Assembly: GCA_012521105.1 (NCBI GenBank)
Contig: JAAYNA010000147.1
Coordinates: 1-37,171, forward strand
Length of the DNA: 37,171 nt
DNA from: Clostridiaceae bacterium
GTDB lineage: Bacteria > Bacillota > Clostridia > DSM-8532
Reading direction: 5' to 3'
Below the pieces are notes generated by a model that saw only the letters and a program-made list of their open reading frames with translations, did not search any database and was not told the DNA's origin. The translations under genes and the position numbers were made by a program. Position 1 is the first letter of the stretch. Every line of letters begins with the position of its first letter. Positions 8,739 to 16,985 of this stretch are shown here, piece by piece.

Positions 8739-9736
8739 ATAACCGGCTGCGCTTACCCGGCTTTCCTGAGCCGGAACAGCAGGACATTGTCCGTTTTCAT
8801 GTATTGAAAAAGCTTAACTATACCAACAGAATAATGTTATATTTGGTACTTCTTATTTCGGGTTTCGTTCTTCAGTTTTATACCCTGGAAGTCTGGCCAG
8901 GAGCTCTTTTTCTGATTTGTGCGACAGTTCTTACCCTGGTTCGCGGTTATGACAGTCGTGTAAGGCTCAGTACTTTTAAAACAGACAGCACATGGACTAA
9001 GGTTGACATGGACAAAATCGGGCAGATTGAAGAACTGGATGAAAAAATATCAAAATGGGACAGGGATCCCCTTGATATCAGTAATGCACGTGGCTTTTTA
9101 ACCTTTGCGTTTGCATTGCTGACACTGATAGTAATAAATATGCTGACAAAAGGCAGTTCTTCCTACCGACAAACCGGGGCAATCCTCACAGCCGATATAA
9201 TTATTCTTATTTTGCCTCTGTGGTTTAACGGAATACGCAGAATACTGAAGCAGGGAAATTTACTGATAAAAATAGATATTGTCAAAAAGATGGAAGCATA
9301 TTTCCATACAGTTAAGGAAGAAGGCGAGAATTTTAATCCTTTCCTTATGCTTGCAAAGGATAAAAAGGGAAAAAGTGTTCCAACAGACTGCAGGTTTTCA
9401 ATTACTTTTGACAATATGCCCGATGATTTTTATGGAATTCAGGCACAGATTAATTTAAACATAGTGCAGGGTACAAGTTATCCTTATTTTTACTGTGTTA
9501 TTGCCGCAAAGCCCAGCTTCGGGCTGGTCAGATATACGAATAAAATCACTGCTCCCAAAAACATAGTAATAAAACGTAATGAAAATTATGATGCAGAAGT
9601 TTTTGTTATACGGCAACGTACCACAAATACGTCGGGTTATCACACAAAAATAAACGACTGCAAAAGAATATTTGATATAGCGCTAAAAGCCGCCAGAACC
9701 ATTCTATCCGAGTCTGAAAAAGAGGGCATGAAATAG
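8735..9736 (+). CDS. Unknown membrane protein, third gene of the radical SAM operon
   Basis: A 333-residue protein I cannot assign to a family. About four transmembrane helices are visible: two near the N-terminus (IMLYLVLLISGFVLQF and ALFLICATVLTLV), then FLTFAFALLTLIVINML and AILTADIIILILPLWF. A soluble domain of about 160 residues follows with a predicted beta-rich segment (YPYFYCVIAAKPSFGLVRY). The start is the ATG at 8735, which overlaps the radical SAM stop as ATGA and has AAAGGAG before it; a TTG at 8696 is in frame but less likely. Strict coupling suggests a function with the DUF2207 substrate and its maturase, perhaps as membrane partner, sensor or scaffold. No protease or exporter signature is seen. 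Confidence 0.75.
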   Translation: MNNRLRLPGFPEPEQQDIVRFHVLKKLNYTNRIMLYLVLLISGFVLQFYTLEVWPGALFLICATVLTLVRGYDSRVRLSTFKTDSTWTKVDMDKIGQIEELDEKISKWDRDPLDISNARGFLTFAFALLTLIVINMLTKGSSSYRQTGAILTADIIILILPLWFNGIRRILKQGNLLIKIDIVKKMEAYFHTVKEEGENFNPFLMLAKDKKGKSVPTDCRFSITFDNMPDDFYGIQAQINLNIVQGTSYPYFYCVIAAKPSFGLVRYTNKITAPKNIVIKRNENYDAEVFVIRQRTTNTSGYHTKINDCKRIFDIALKAARTILSESEKEGMK

Positions 9737-9753
9737 CTAACAAAATAGCTATT
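9732..9753. terminator. Weak inverted repeat between convergent genes
   Basis: AATAGCTA at 9732-9739 pairs with TAGCTATT at 9746-9753. It overlaps the stop codons of both the membrane protein gene and the opposing nitroreductase gene. The stem is AT-rich and lacks a T-run, so termination activity is uncertain. Confidence 0.3.
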
Positions 9754-10576
9754 AAACGGTATAACTGATTATATATTCCATATTATTTGCACAATCCAGA
9801 TTTGGATTCATATCATTCCATTTTCCTGATAATCCTGTTTCTTGTACCATCAATTCAAAATGGCACATTGCAATTCCTACATCCAGTTTTTGAATGTCAT
9901 AATCAAACATCTTTCCATATCCCCTGTTTCTACATAAGTAGAAATGAAGGTTATTCTCATCTTTAACAATTCTCCAAGGCTGCTTGTTCGAAGCTGAAGG
10001 AGCAATTCTGACCATTTCAAAACACTCTTTAAATATACCAGCTTCTTCTTTTTTCAGAGGTTTGGTAAAGTCCTTTTCGAAGAAGAGTTCGCTCCAATCC
10101 TTACGGTTTCTGGAACCGGCAACTGTTGTCATTATTGAATCAAGAATTCTTTTTTTCTCCTTTTCGTATCCAATCGGGGTTATTATCGGGACCTGTTCAT
10201 CTTCCCCTGCATTCACAGCTTTTCCAAACCCAGACTTCTTAAATGTGCCTCCAAGCCAACAGGTTCCTAAACACAATGATGTTGCGTACAATATAATTTT
10301 TTCAAAAACATACCCCAGGTTTTCTTCCATCCGGTTTTCCCTTTTTACAATTGCGCATATATAGGTAGTTGCTCCTTTTATTACCCCATAGGTTCCCAGT
10401 TTTATTTCCGGGCTTACATTGTCCATATCAACAATTTGAAACCTTATTTGTGTATTGAATGGACCTTTCACTACATCCATATAATTGCTGAGCTTTTTCC
10501 TTATATCCTGAGGAATCGGTTGGTCTATATATGTTCTTACAGACTTCCTTCTCAATATCGCATCCTGTATATTCAT
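9752..10576 (-). CDS. Nitroreductase family protein (TM1586-like)
   Basis: A 274-residue flavoprotein-type oxidoreductase. The start (MNIQDAILRRKSVRTY) is the FMN phosphate-binding segment of the nitroreductase fold. Other family signs are SLCLGTCWLGGTF in the middle and RIAPSASNKQPWRIV around residue 190. The order and length fit the putative nitroreductase TM1586 subfamily, in which two half-domains are fused into one chain. It likely reduces quinones, nitro compounds or flavins with NAD(P)H. It is transcribed towards the radical SAM operon and away from the chromate transporter genes. Its substrate cannot be inferred, and it looks unrelated to either neighbour. Confidence 0.85.
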   Translation of the reverse strand: MNIQDAILRRKSVRTYIDQPIPQDIRKKLSNYMDVVKGPFNTQIRFQIVDMDNVSPEIKLGTYGVIKGATTYICAIVKRENRMEENLGYVFEKIILYATSLCLGTCWLGGTFKKSGFGKAVNAGEDEQVPIITPIGYEKEKKRILDSIMTTVAGSRNRKDWSELFFEKDFTKPLKKEEAGIFKECFEMVRIAPSASNKQPWRIVKDENNLHFYLCRNRGYGKMFDYDIQKLDVGIAMCHFELMVQETGLSGKWNDMNPNLDCANNMEYIISYTV

Positions 10577-10676
10577 TTTAATAATCCTTTCTCAAATACA
10601 TCTTTTTCCTATTATATTATAACAACGCGGACAAGGGAAGTGAGGAATCGGTCTGAATTCCCTGCCCCGTTGCATG

Positions 10677-11237
10677 CTATACTATTAGATAAATTGCTCC
10701 GCCAATGATGCCTGAACCTAGCATTACGAAAATGGGGCTCGGTTTCCGTTTCCTTAATATGATTAAGGAAACGGAAAACAAAAATACAGAAACCAGGTTG
10801 ATTGCCTGTATATTCATTGAAAACCCGTCTTCGCCCCAAACCGCCAGTGACAAAACCGACATTCCTGCCGATGCAATCAGTGCTACGATAGTGGGTCTTA
10901 AACCAGACAGTATCCCCTGTATAACGGTCAGTTCACTGTATTTAAAATAAACCCATGCCAGCAGTGAAACTATAACACAGGACGGCAGGACACATCCGAT
11001 GGTTGCAATAATTGCTCCCGGAATGCCGGCAATTCTTATTCCCACAAAGGTGGCCGAATTGATGGAAATGGGTCCGGGTGTCATTTCTGCAATTGTGATG
11101 AGATCGGTAAACTCGGTTAATGTAAGCCAGTGATGTATATTAACCACCTGGTTTTGTATAAGCGGAATTGAAGCCATTCCGCCGCCAAAGCTGAACATGC
11201 CTATTTGAAAGAAACTCCAGAATAGTTTTAGCAGCAT
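10677..11237 (-). CDS. Chromate transporter family protein, C-terminal-half type subunit
   Basis: A 186-residue membrane protein of the CHR family. It carries the signature FSFGGGMASIPLIQNQ near the N-terminus and the TPGPISINSATFVG motif, followed by hydrophobic segments GAIIATIGCVLPSCVIVSLLAWV and others. Short CHR proteins of about 190 residues work in pairs with opposite membrane orientation, and this one overlaps its partner by 10 bp (11228-11237). The pair could export chromate or another oxyanion. The ATG start is at 11237. Confidence 0.9.
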   Translation of the reverse strand: MLLKLFWSFFQIGMFSFGGGMASIPLIQNQVVNIHHWLTLTEFTDLITIAEMTPGPISINSATFVGIRIAGIPGAIIATIGCVLPSCVIVSLLAWVYFKYSELTVIQGILSGLRPTIVALIASAGMSVLSLAVWGEDGFSMNIQAINLVSVFLFSVSLIILRKRKPSPIFVMLGSGIIGGAIYLIV

Positions 11238-11818
11238 TTTTCAGAATCACCACACTTTTGAGCTTTTTTTATTTGAATTAGAATTTTTACAGCTCCAATA
11301 CATCCACACAATAAAATAATATATACAACATTAATTTCCAGAAAAAATGTAGCAACAAATGCACCTGCCATGATAATGACAGATACAATGTCCTTTTTCT
11401 TCAGTACATTACCTCCAAGGGTTAAAACAACATCTGCTATTACTGCAGCAACACCTGCCTGCATTCCCTTCAGAACGGCATTTACCACAGCATTGTCACG
11501 AAATGCGGCATAAAAAAAGGAAATAACAGAAAGGATAAGCAACGGCGGTAAAACTGTGCCCAAAATTGTTACCAAAGCACCCGGTATTCCAGCAATACGG
11601 TACCCAAGCAGTATTGCTGCATTTACCGCAACAGCTCCGGGCGATGATTGAGCAATTGCTGCAAAATTCAGCATTTCGTCCTTTTCAATCCACTGTAAAT
11701 CATCTACAAATTTCTTTTTCATCAATGGAATAATGACATATCCTCCCCCAAAGGTAAAAGCACTCAAATAAAAGGTAGAAGTAAACAGTTTTCTGTAAAT
11801 GCGTTTTTTGTCCCTCAA
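11228..11818 (-). CDS. Chromate transporter family protein, first subunit of the pair
   Basis: A 196-residue CHR-family membrane protein. It shows the paired family motifs FTFGGGYVIIPLMKKKFV and SSPGAVAVNAAILLGYR, then hydrophobic helices (GALVTILGTVLPPLLILSVISFF and others). It is paralogous to the next gene, with which it overlaps. The start is TTG at 11818, with GGGGG at 11829-11833 on this strand giving a 9-10 base spacing; no better ATG is in frame. The divergent LysR gene 100 bases away probably controls the pair (inference from arrangement). Confidence 0.9.
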   Translation of the reverse strand: MRDKKRIYRKLFTSTFYLSAFTFGGGYVIIPLMKKKFVDDLQWIEKDEMLNFAAIAQSSPGAVAVNAAILLGYRIAGIPGALVTILGTVLPPLLILSVISFFYAAFRDNAVVNAVLKGMQAGVAAVIADVVLTLGGNVLKKKDIVSVIIMAGAFVATFFLEINVVYIILLCGCIGAVKILIQIKKAQKCGDSEKCC

Positions 11819-11921
11819 ATCATTAAACCCCCTTATGTTATTGTATAACTTGAAATAATATATTGAAAATAGTATTATAATATATAGTTCATAAGATTTC
11901 TGTTATAATAAGAGGATTCCA

Positions 11922-12788
11922 ATGACATTAAGGCATCTTAAAATTTTTGTTGCTGTATGTGAAACAGGCAGCGCTACTGCAGCAGGAAAAAAGTTATATA
12001 TTGCACAGCCTTCTGTTAGTCTTGCAATATCAGAGCTTGAAGATTACTATGGGATAAAACTGTTTGATCGTATTGCAAAAAGACTTCACATCACAGAGGC
12101 GGGTAAAAAGTTTCTTCAATATGCAACACATATTGTGGGCCTCTTTGAGGATATGGAAAAGGAAATTAAAAACTTTGAAGCAATGGGAATTATCCGTATC
12201 GGATCGAGCATTACCATCGGGAATTATTTATTACCCGGCTATATAACCCTGTTTAAGCAGATACATCCTCAGATGGATGTTAAGGTGATTATAGATAATA
12301 CAGAAAAAATTCAACAATATATTTTAAACAATCAGATTGATATCGGATTAATAGAGGGTGTAGTTCAAAGTCCTTATATTGTGGAGCATAAGTTTCGTGA
12401 TGATGAATTGGTAATGATCTGTGGAAATGATCATCCCTTTGCTGATAAAAAAAACATCGGGATTTCAAAGCTTCAAAATGAAAGTTTTATATTGAGAGAA
12501 GAAGGAAGCGCCGGACGTGAAATTTTTGACAGTACAATGACAACCCACGGGTTGAAAATTATACCGGCATGGGAGAGTACAAGTACTCAAGCAATTGTAA
12601 GGGCTGTAAGGGCAAATTTAGGCATTTCTGTACTGCCCTATTTACTGGTAAAGGATTCTTTGGATCGTAAAGAAATTAGCCAATTTCAGATTAAGGGGAT
12701 ACGATTTAAGAGAGGCTTTTCTGTCATTTACCATCGGAATAAATTCCTGACAGAGAGTGCAAAAGATTTTATTGCACTATGTAAATGA
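11922..12788 (+). CDS. LysR family transcriptional regulator
   Basis: A 288-residue regulator. The N-terminal winged helix-turn-helix is clear (LRHLKIFVAVCETGSATAAG, then IAQPSVSLAISELEDYYG), followed by a linker helix and a periplasmic-binding-like effector domain (IRIGSSITIGNYLLPGYI; LVMICGNDHPFA; LREEGSAGREIFD). The ATG at 11922 has AAGAGG upstream. It is divergent from the chromate transporter pair, with a 103-base AT-rich shared promoter region, the usual LysR arrangement, so it likely controls those genes. The effector is unknown. Confidence 0.93.
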   Translation: MTLRHLKIFVAVCETGSATAAGKKLYIAQPSVSLAISELEDYYGIKLFDRIAKRLHITEAGKKFLQYATHIVGLFEDMEKEIKNFEAMGIIRIGSSITIGNYLLPGYITLFKQIHPQMDVKVIIDNTEKIQQYILNNQIDIGLIEGVVQSPYIVEHKFRDDELVMICGNDHPFADKKNIGISKLQNESFILREEGSAGREIFDSTMTTHGLKIIPAWESTSTQAIVRAVRANLGISVLPYLLVKDSLDRKEISQFQIKGIRFKRGFSVIYHRNKFLTESAKDFIALCK

Positions 12789-12868
12789 GACAGGGAGCTG
12801 TCTGTAGAAAGACATGTCCGATGGTAGTTTTCAGGGGGGGCTACCCTGGACAGACAAGTCCCTGTTTC
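12787..12868. repeat. Long imperfect palindrome between convergent lysR and lacI
   Basis: The arm at 12787-12805 (beginning GAGACAGGGAGC) pairs with 12850-12868 (ending TCCCTGTTTC) with only two mismatches in 19 positions. An inner stem GGTAG (12823-12827) with CTACC (12841-12845) extends it. The left arm overlaps the lysR stop. There is no T-run. It may act as a bidirectional terminator or be a dispersed palindromic element; a related GACAGGG/CCCTGTC core occurs at 19676-19716. Confidence 0.7.
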
Positions 12869-12874
12869 ACTGTT

Positions 12875-13918
12875 TCAAGTGTTATTGGACGAGTTCCTGT
12901 TTTTATGTATTGGACTTACGCTTTCCTTATAAACAATCTCACCCTGTACTATTCTTACTCCGGGTTTAACATTTACGTTATTTATTCTATCCAGCAGGAT
13001 ACGTATACTCTTTTTCGCCATTTCCTTTACATTGACATCGTAGGTTGTAATACCAATATCGCTTAAGCCCGGGTATAAAAAGTTGTCAAATCCCACAACA
13101 GAAATATCTTCGGGTACCCTGTAATTATTCTTTTGCAAATGTTTAATAAGGATACTGGCCGTGAGATCGCAATTACATACAAATGCAGTCGGCATTTTCC
13201 CGGGAAGCTTGATCTCAAAAGCCAAAACATCTCCGGTTTCCCAGTCCCGGTCGTCCAAAACCCACTCTTTACGTATTTCCTGCCCGTGTTCCATCATGGA
13301 TTTACAGTAGCCAAGATAGCGATCGGTTATACTGCTGGTATAAAGCAAAGTTCCAACATAGCCAATTTCGGTGTGCCCCATGCTGAACAGGTAATTTGTC
13401 AGCATATAGGTTCCGTAGAAACCGTCTGAAATCACAGAATCGCAGTTACTGAAGTCATCAAAAAAATCAAGGCATACCATTGGCAGGGAACTCTCCTCGC
13501 GAATTTTTCTAATATAGCCATTTTTCGGACGGCCAAGTAAAATAAGGCCGTCCACCTTATTCTCCTGAATTAGCTTTGGCAGTTCATGCTTTTCTTCATC
13601 TTCGGGCTGTACCACTTCAAGCATGGTAAAGCATTTTTTCTGTACAGCTATGGTAGCAACTTCCTGGTACATAAGCCAATAAAACGAATTCTGTACTTTA
13701 AAAAACCTGCCGGGAACTATAATCCCTATGTGCTTGCTTTTATTATTGTTCCGTTTCCTGGCAGAAGGCTGTTTGTATCCCAGTTGATCAGCCAGTTTTA
13801 TTATTTTCTCCCGCATCTCATCACTAACGCCTTTTTGACCAGAAAGTGCCTTTGATACGGTCACATTGCTTACATTAAGTTTTTTTGCAATATCAGACAA
13901 TGTTACCCTTTTCGCCAT
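12875..13918 (-). CDS. LacI family transcriptional regulator
   Basis: A 347-residue repressor. The N-terminal helix-turn-helix reads VTLSDIAKKLNVSNVTVSKAL, followed by a hinge helix and a sugar-binding core with the family segments HIGIIVPGRFF, KVDGLILLGRP, LPMVCLDFFDD, GHTEIGYVG, AFVCNCDLTASILI and ISVVGFDNFLYPGL. It lies downstream of the GH130 and ABC genes on the same strand, with 108 bases between it and the GH130 stop, so it probably responds to the imported oligosaccharide. GAGGT precedes the ATG. The effector sugar is not readable from sequence; a beta-mannoside is inferred from context. Confidence 0.92.
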   Translation of the reverse strand: MAKRVTLSDIAKKLNVSNVTVSKALSGQKGVSDEMREKIIKLADQLGYKQPSARKRNNNKSKHIGIIVPGRFFKVQNSFYWLMYQEVATIAVQKKCFTMLEVVQPEDEEKHELPKLIQENKVDGLILLGRPKNGYIRKIREESSLPMVCLDFFDDFSNCDSVISDGFYGTYMLTNYLFSMGHTEIGYVGTLLYTSSITDRYLGYCKSMMEHGQEIRKEWVLDDRDWETGDVLAFEIKLPGKMPTAFVCNCDLTASILIKHLQKNNYRVPEDISVVGFDNFLYPGLSDIGITTYDVNVKEMAKKSIRILLDRINNVNVKPGVRIVQGEIVYKESVSPIHKNRNSSNNT

Positions 13919-14026
13919 TTTAATACCTCGGATGAATATTTTTTAGCAAATTTAACATCATTTTTAATTCATTTTAACCATTATATTTTTATTTTACAAC
14001 CAACACTTTTCTTTGCATAACAATTT

Positions 14027-15049
14027 TTATCTGATGCCTATTTCGGTGTCACTTTCGGTTACAGAACTATGTTCCTTAATATATTCCACAATATCCTCCA
14101 GCTGTGTGAAGGCTAATGCAACGTAGGTATCAGCAGCTCCGTAATATATTGCAATTCTGCCCGTTTCAGAATCATGAATTGTTGCACATGGGAAGCACAC
14201 GTTTGGCACAAATCCGCGTTCTTCATACCATTCTTCCGGTGTTAAAAGGAAGTTTCTGCATCGATATTTAACAATAGACGGATTTTCAAGGTCCAGAATT
14301 GCTCCGCCCATGCTGTAAACGTACCCGCTGCAGGTGAGGCAGACACCGTGGTAGAACAGTAACCATCCTTCCGATGTCTCGATGGGTGCTGCACCGGAGC
14401 CTATTTTCAGCTGTTCCCACCAGTATTTGCTTGTACCCATTACATGTCTGTGTCTTCCCCAGTGTACAAGGTCTGGGCTTTCGCTTATGAAAATATCTCC
14501 AAAGGGGGTATGACCTGTGTCACTGGGACGGCTCAACATTTTATACTTTTGGTTAATCTTCCTGGGAAACAGTACTGCATTTCGGTTGTACGGAATAAAA
14601 GGATTTTCCAGCCTCACAAAATTTTCAAAATCTGTTGTCTTAGCCAGACCAATCGACGGGCCGTAAAAATCCTGGCACCACATTATGTAATAAATGCCTT
14701 CTATTTCTACCACCCGGGGATCATATGCATACGGAGGCATAAAAAGCTCGCCTTTTTCATTTACAAACCTGATGGGTTCTTTCTGGAATTCCCAGTTAAT
14801 GGCATCCCTGCTTTTACCAAGGTAAATTTGCGGAATACCGTTGGTCTGTTCACCCCTGAACACACCTACAAACCCATCCTTATATGGTATTACGGCACTG
14901 TTAAAAATTCTAGATACTCCTTCAACGGGATTTCTTTTAATAACGGGATTGTCAGAATACCTCCAGACCGGTGCCCCAACAAGATTTTTGGGCTTTTCCT
15001 GCCATGGCATGTTTTTTACAACCGGGCTAACCATTTTAATTCTGCTCAT
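14027..15049 (-). CDS. Glycoside phosphorylase family GH130 (beta-mannoside type)
   Basis: A 340-residue cytoplasmic enzyme without signal peptide. It has the five-bladed beta-propeller pattern of GH130: FNSAVIPYKDGFVGVFRGE (with the proposed catalytic Asp), YDPRVVEIEGIYYIMW, NRNAVLFPRKINQKYKML, GAAPIETSEGWLLFYHGV and IYYGAADTYVALAF. GH130 enzymes phosphorolyse beta-1,4- or beta-1,2-mannosides, or mannosyl-glucose, releasing mannose 1-phosphate. The gene sits 146 bases after two ABC permeases and a binding protein on the same strand, so the substrate is likely imported by that transporter. An AAGGTAG ribosome site supports the ATG at 15049. Linkage specificity is not determined. Confidence 0.9.
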   Translation of the reverse strand: MSRIKMVSPVVKNMPWQEKPKNLVGAPVWRYSDNPVIKRNPVEGVSRIFNSAVIPYKDGFVGVFRGEQTNGIPQIYLGKSRDAINWEFQKEPIRFVNEKGELFMPPYAYDPRVVEIEGIYYIMWCQDFYGPSIGLAKTTDFENFVRLENPFIPYNRNAVLFPRKINQKYKMLSRPSDTGHTPFGDIFISESPDLVHWGRHRHVMGTSKYWWEQLKIGSGAAPIETSEGWLLFYHGVCLTCSGYVYSMGGAILDLENPSIVKYRCRNFLLTPEEWYEERGFVPNVCFPCATIHDSETGRIAIYYGAADTYVALAFTQLEDIVEYIKEHSSVTESDTEIGIR

Positions 15050-15195
15050 ACAATCTCTACCTTTCTATCAGTTGATATTATGTATTTAACGGGAACGGGA
15101 TATTGAAATTGCTGCGCAATTTCTTCCGTTACCCAAATAAACTTCAATATAATTGACAGATGAACTAAAATTTTAAATTCTTATCCATTTCACAA

Positions 15196-16023
15196 CTACG
15201 ATTTTATAGCACCTGCCAAACCGTAGAAAATATACCTCTGCAGGAACAGGAAAACAACCATTATAGGAGCAATTCCCAAAAGTATGGCTGCAGCAACAAT
15301 TTCAAAGGGTGTTGCGGTATTGCCGAAAAATTTATGAAGAGCTACGGTAAAGGTTTGTACATTTTTTCTTAAATAAAGGTTTGGAATATAAAAATCGTTA
15401 TAGTATCCAATTCCGTTTATGATTAACAGCGTTACACATGCAGGTTTCATGAGGGGCAGTATGATGCTTCTGAAAATCCTGTAATAGCTTGCACCATCTA
15501 TTAAAGCCGATTCGTCCAGCTCTTTTGGAATTGAATTTAACTGGTTAAACATAATATAAACCCCGACAATATTTACACCAGAATATAGGAGTATTACGCT
15601 TGGCATTTTATTTACAAGACCCATTCTGTAAATAATCTGGAATACAACGGTTTGTGTTGTTACAACAGGTATGAACATTGTAAGGGTAAATAATGTGGTA
15701 ATAATTTTCTTGCCATTAAATTCAAACCTGTGCAGCACATAGGACACCATGGTTGTAAACAGAAGCTGAATTGTGAGGGAAAATAACAGAATAATGGCTG
15801 TGTTGAATAAAGCCTTTCCCAGGTTACCCACCCTGATTGCATACCTGAAGTTATAAAAGTTAAGCCAGTTCTGAGGGGGAACCAAAACACTTGTGGACGA
15901 ATACTCAGCACCGGTTTTAAATGCCATGAATATGAGCGGAAAAATTGGTACAACTACAAAAATGCATGCAGCTGTCAGGAAAACATAGCGTAATACCCTG
16001 TAAAATTTACTTTCCTTTATCAT
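15196..16023 (-). CDS. Sugar ABC transporter permease, MalG type
   Basis: A 275-residue inner-membrane permease of the carbohydrate uptake-1 family with six hydrophobic segments. The cytoplasmic EAA loop is seen as ESALIDGASYYRIFRSIILPLMKP, where the ATPase docks. The C-terminal tail ends YIFYGLAGAIKS, typical for this class. Its start codon overlaps the stop of the upstream permease (16020-16023), so the two are translationally coupled. With the other permease and the binding protein it imports an oligosaccharide. The ATPase is missing here and is probably a shared MsmX-like protein encoded elsewhere. Confidence 0.94.
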   Translation of the reverse strand: MIKESKFYRVLRYVFLTAACIFVVVPIFPLIFMAFKTGAEYSSTSVLVPPQNWLNFYNFRYAIRVGNLGKALFNTAIILLFSLTIQLLFTTMVSYVLHRFEFNGKKIITTLFTLTMFIPVVTTQTVVFQIIYRMGLVNKMPSVILLYSGVNIVGVYIMFNQLNSIPKELDESALIDGASYYRIFRSIILPLMKPACVTLLIINGIGYYNDFYIPNLYLRKNVQTFTVALHKFFGNTATPFEIVAAAILLGIAPIMVVFLFLQRYIFYGLAGAIKS

Positions 16024-16889
16024 TGATATATACTCCCCCTCTTGTCAAAAATTCTTTGTAAGCTGACAGCTATAACAACAATAATGAATACTACAATGGA
16101 GAGGGCTGCTGCAAACCCTACCCTGTTTTCATAAAATGCACTTTGCTGTATTTGTATAACCGGTGTAGCAGTTCCATTAGCTCCGTTCATCATTATGTAG
16201 GGAATTTCAAAAACCTGAATTGACCCTGAAATACTAAGCAATACATTAATGAACAGTATATTCAGTATTGATGGAATGGAAATATAGCGAATTTCCTGTA
16301 ATTTCGTACAACCGTCTATTGCTGCAGCTTCGTACAATTCTGTAGGAATTGCCTGCAGCCCGCCAAAAAACATCAGGAAGTTTAAACCGTAGTACCTCCA
16401 TATACTGATTGATGCAATGGAAGGATTAACCAGACGCAGGTTATGAAGCCACTGCTGCGCCAGCCTGCCAAGGCCAATTGCCCTCAAAATGGAGTTTAGC
16501 GTACCCGAATTATTAAAAAAGATAATAAAAATAGTGGATATAATTACGCCATTTAATAAATAGGGAATAATTAAAACACCTTTGAAAAAATTGATTCCCT
16601 TAAATCTTCCATTTACAAATATTGCAAGAATGAAGGCAAATAACAACTGTGGTATGGCCACCAGCATATACCATAGACAGTTCTTAAAAAGTTTTATATA
16701 CTGCGGATCGGTAAAAAGCCTTTCATAATTTCTTAGGCCTACCCATTTCGGTGGGTTCACACCGTTATAATTGGTAAAGCTTAAGTATATGTTGCTGATA
16801 ATCGGTATGTAGGAAAAAACCATCAGATGAATGACCGGGATCGCTAAAAATATAAAAATAAATAATCTGGTACCCTTTGTTCTTACCAT
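16020..16889 (-). CDS. Sugar ABC transporter permease, MalF type
   Basis: A 289-residue permease with an N-terminal helix, the LSFTNYNGVNPPKWVGLRNY segment characteristic of MalF/UgpA-like proteins, and the EAA loop EAAAIDGCTKLQEIRYISIP. It has about six transmembrane helices. It is the middle gene of the minus-strand transporter operon, 96 bases after the binding protein and overlapping the second permease by 4 bp. Its ribosome site (AAGGGGA) is very close to the ATG at 16889, so initiation may depend on upstream translation. Confidence 0.93.
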   Translation of the reverse strand: MVRTKGTRLFIFIFLAIPVIHLMVFSYIPIISNIYLSFTNYNGVNPPKWVGLRNYERLFTDPQYIKLFKNCLWYMLVAIPQLLFAFILAIFVNGRFKGINFFKGVLIIPYLLNGVIISTIFIIFFNNSGTLNSILRAIGLGRLAQQWLHNLRLVNPSIASISIWRYYGLNFLMFFGGLQAIPTELYEAAAIDGCTKLQEIRYISIPSILNILFINVLLSISGSIQVFEIPYIMMNGANGTATPVIQIQQSAFYENRVGFAAALSIVVFIIVVIAVSLQRIFDKRGSIYQ

Positions 16890-16985
16890 TCCCCTTCATC
16901 TCCTAATTAACTCGTTCGGAAAAGCAGGCTATCATTTTATGGAGGAATGCCCCTTCGACAACGGAAGAGGCATTATTAACCTGTT

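Noticed and set aside
14444..15106. 220-codon frame opposite the GH130 gene
   Set aside because: It is antisense to a clearly conserved enzyme, shows no recognisable domain, and no convincing ribosome site was seen.
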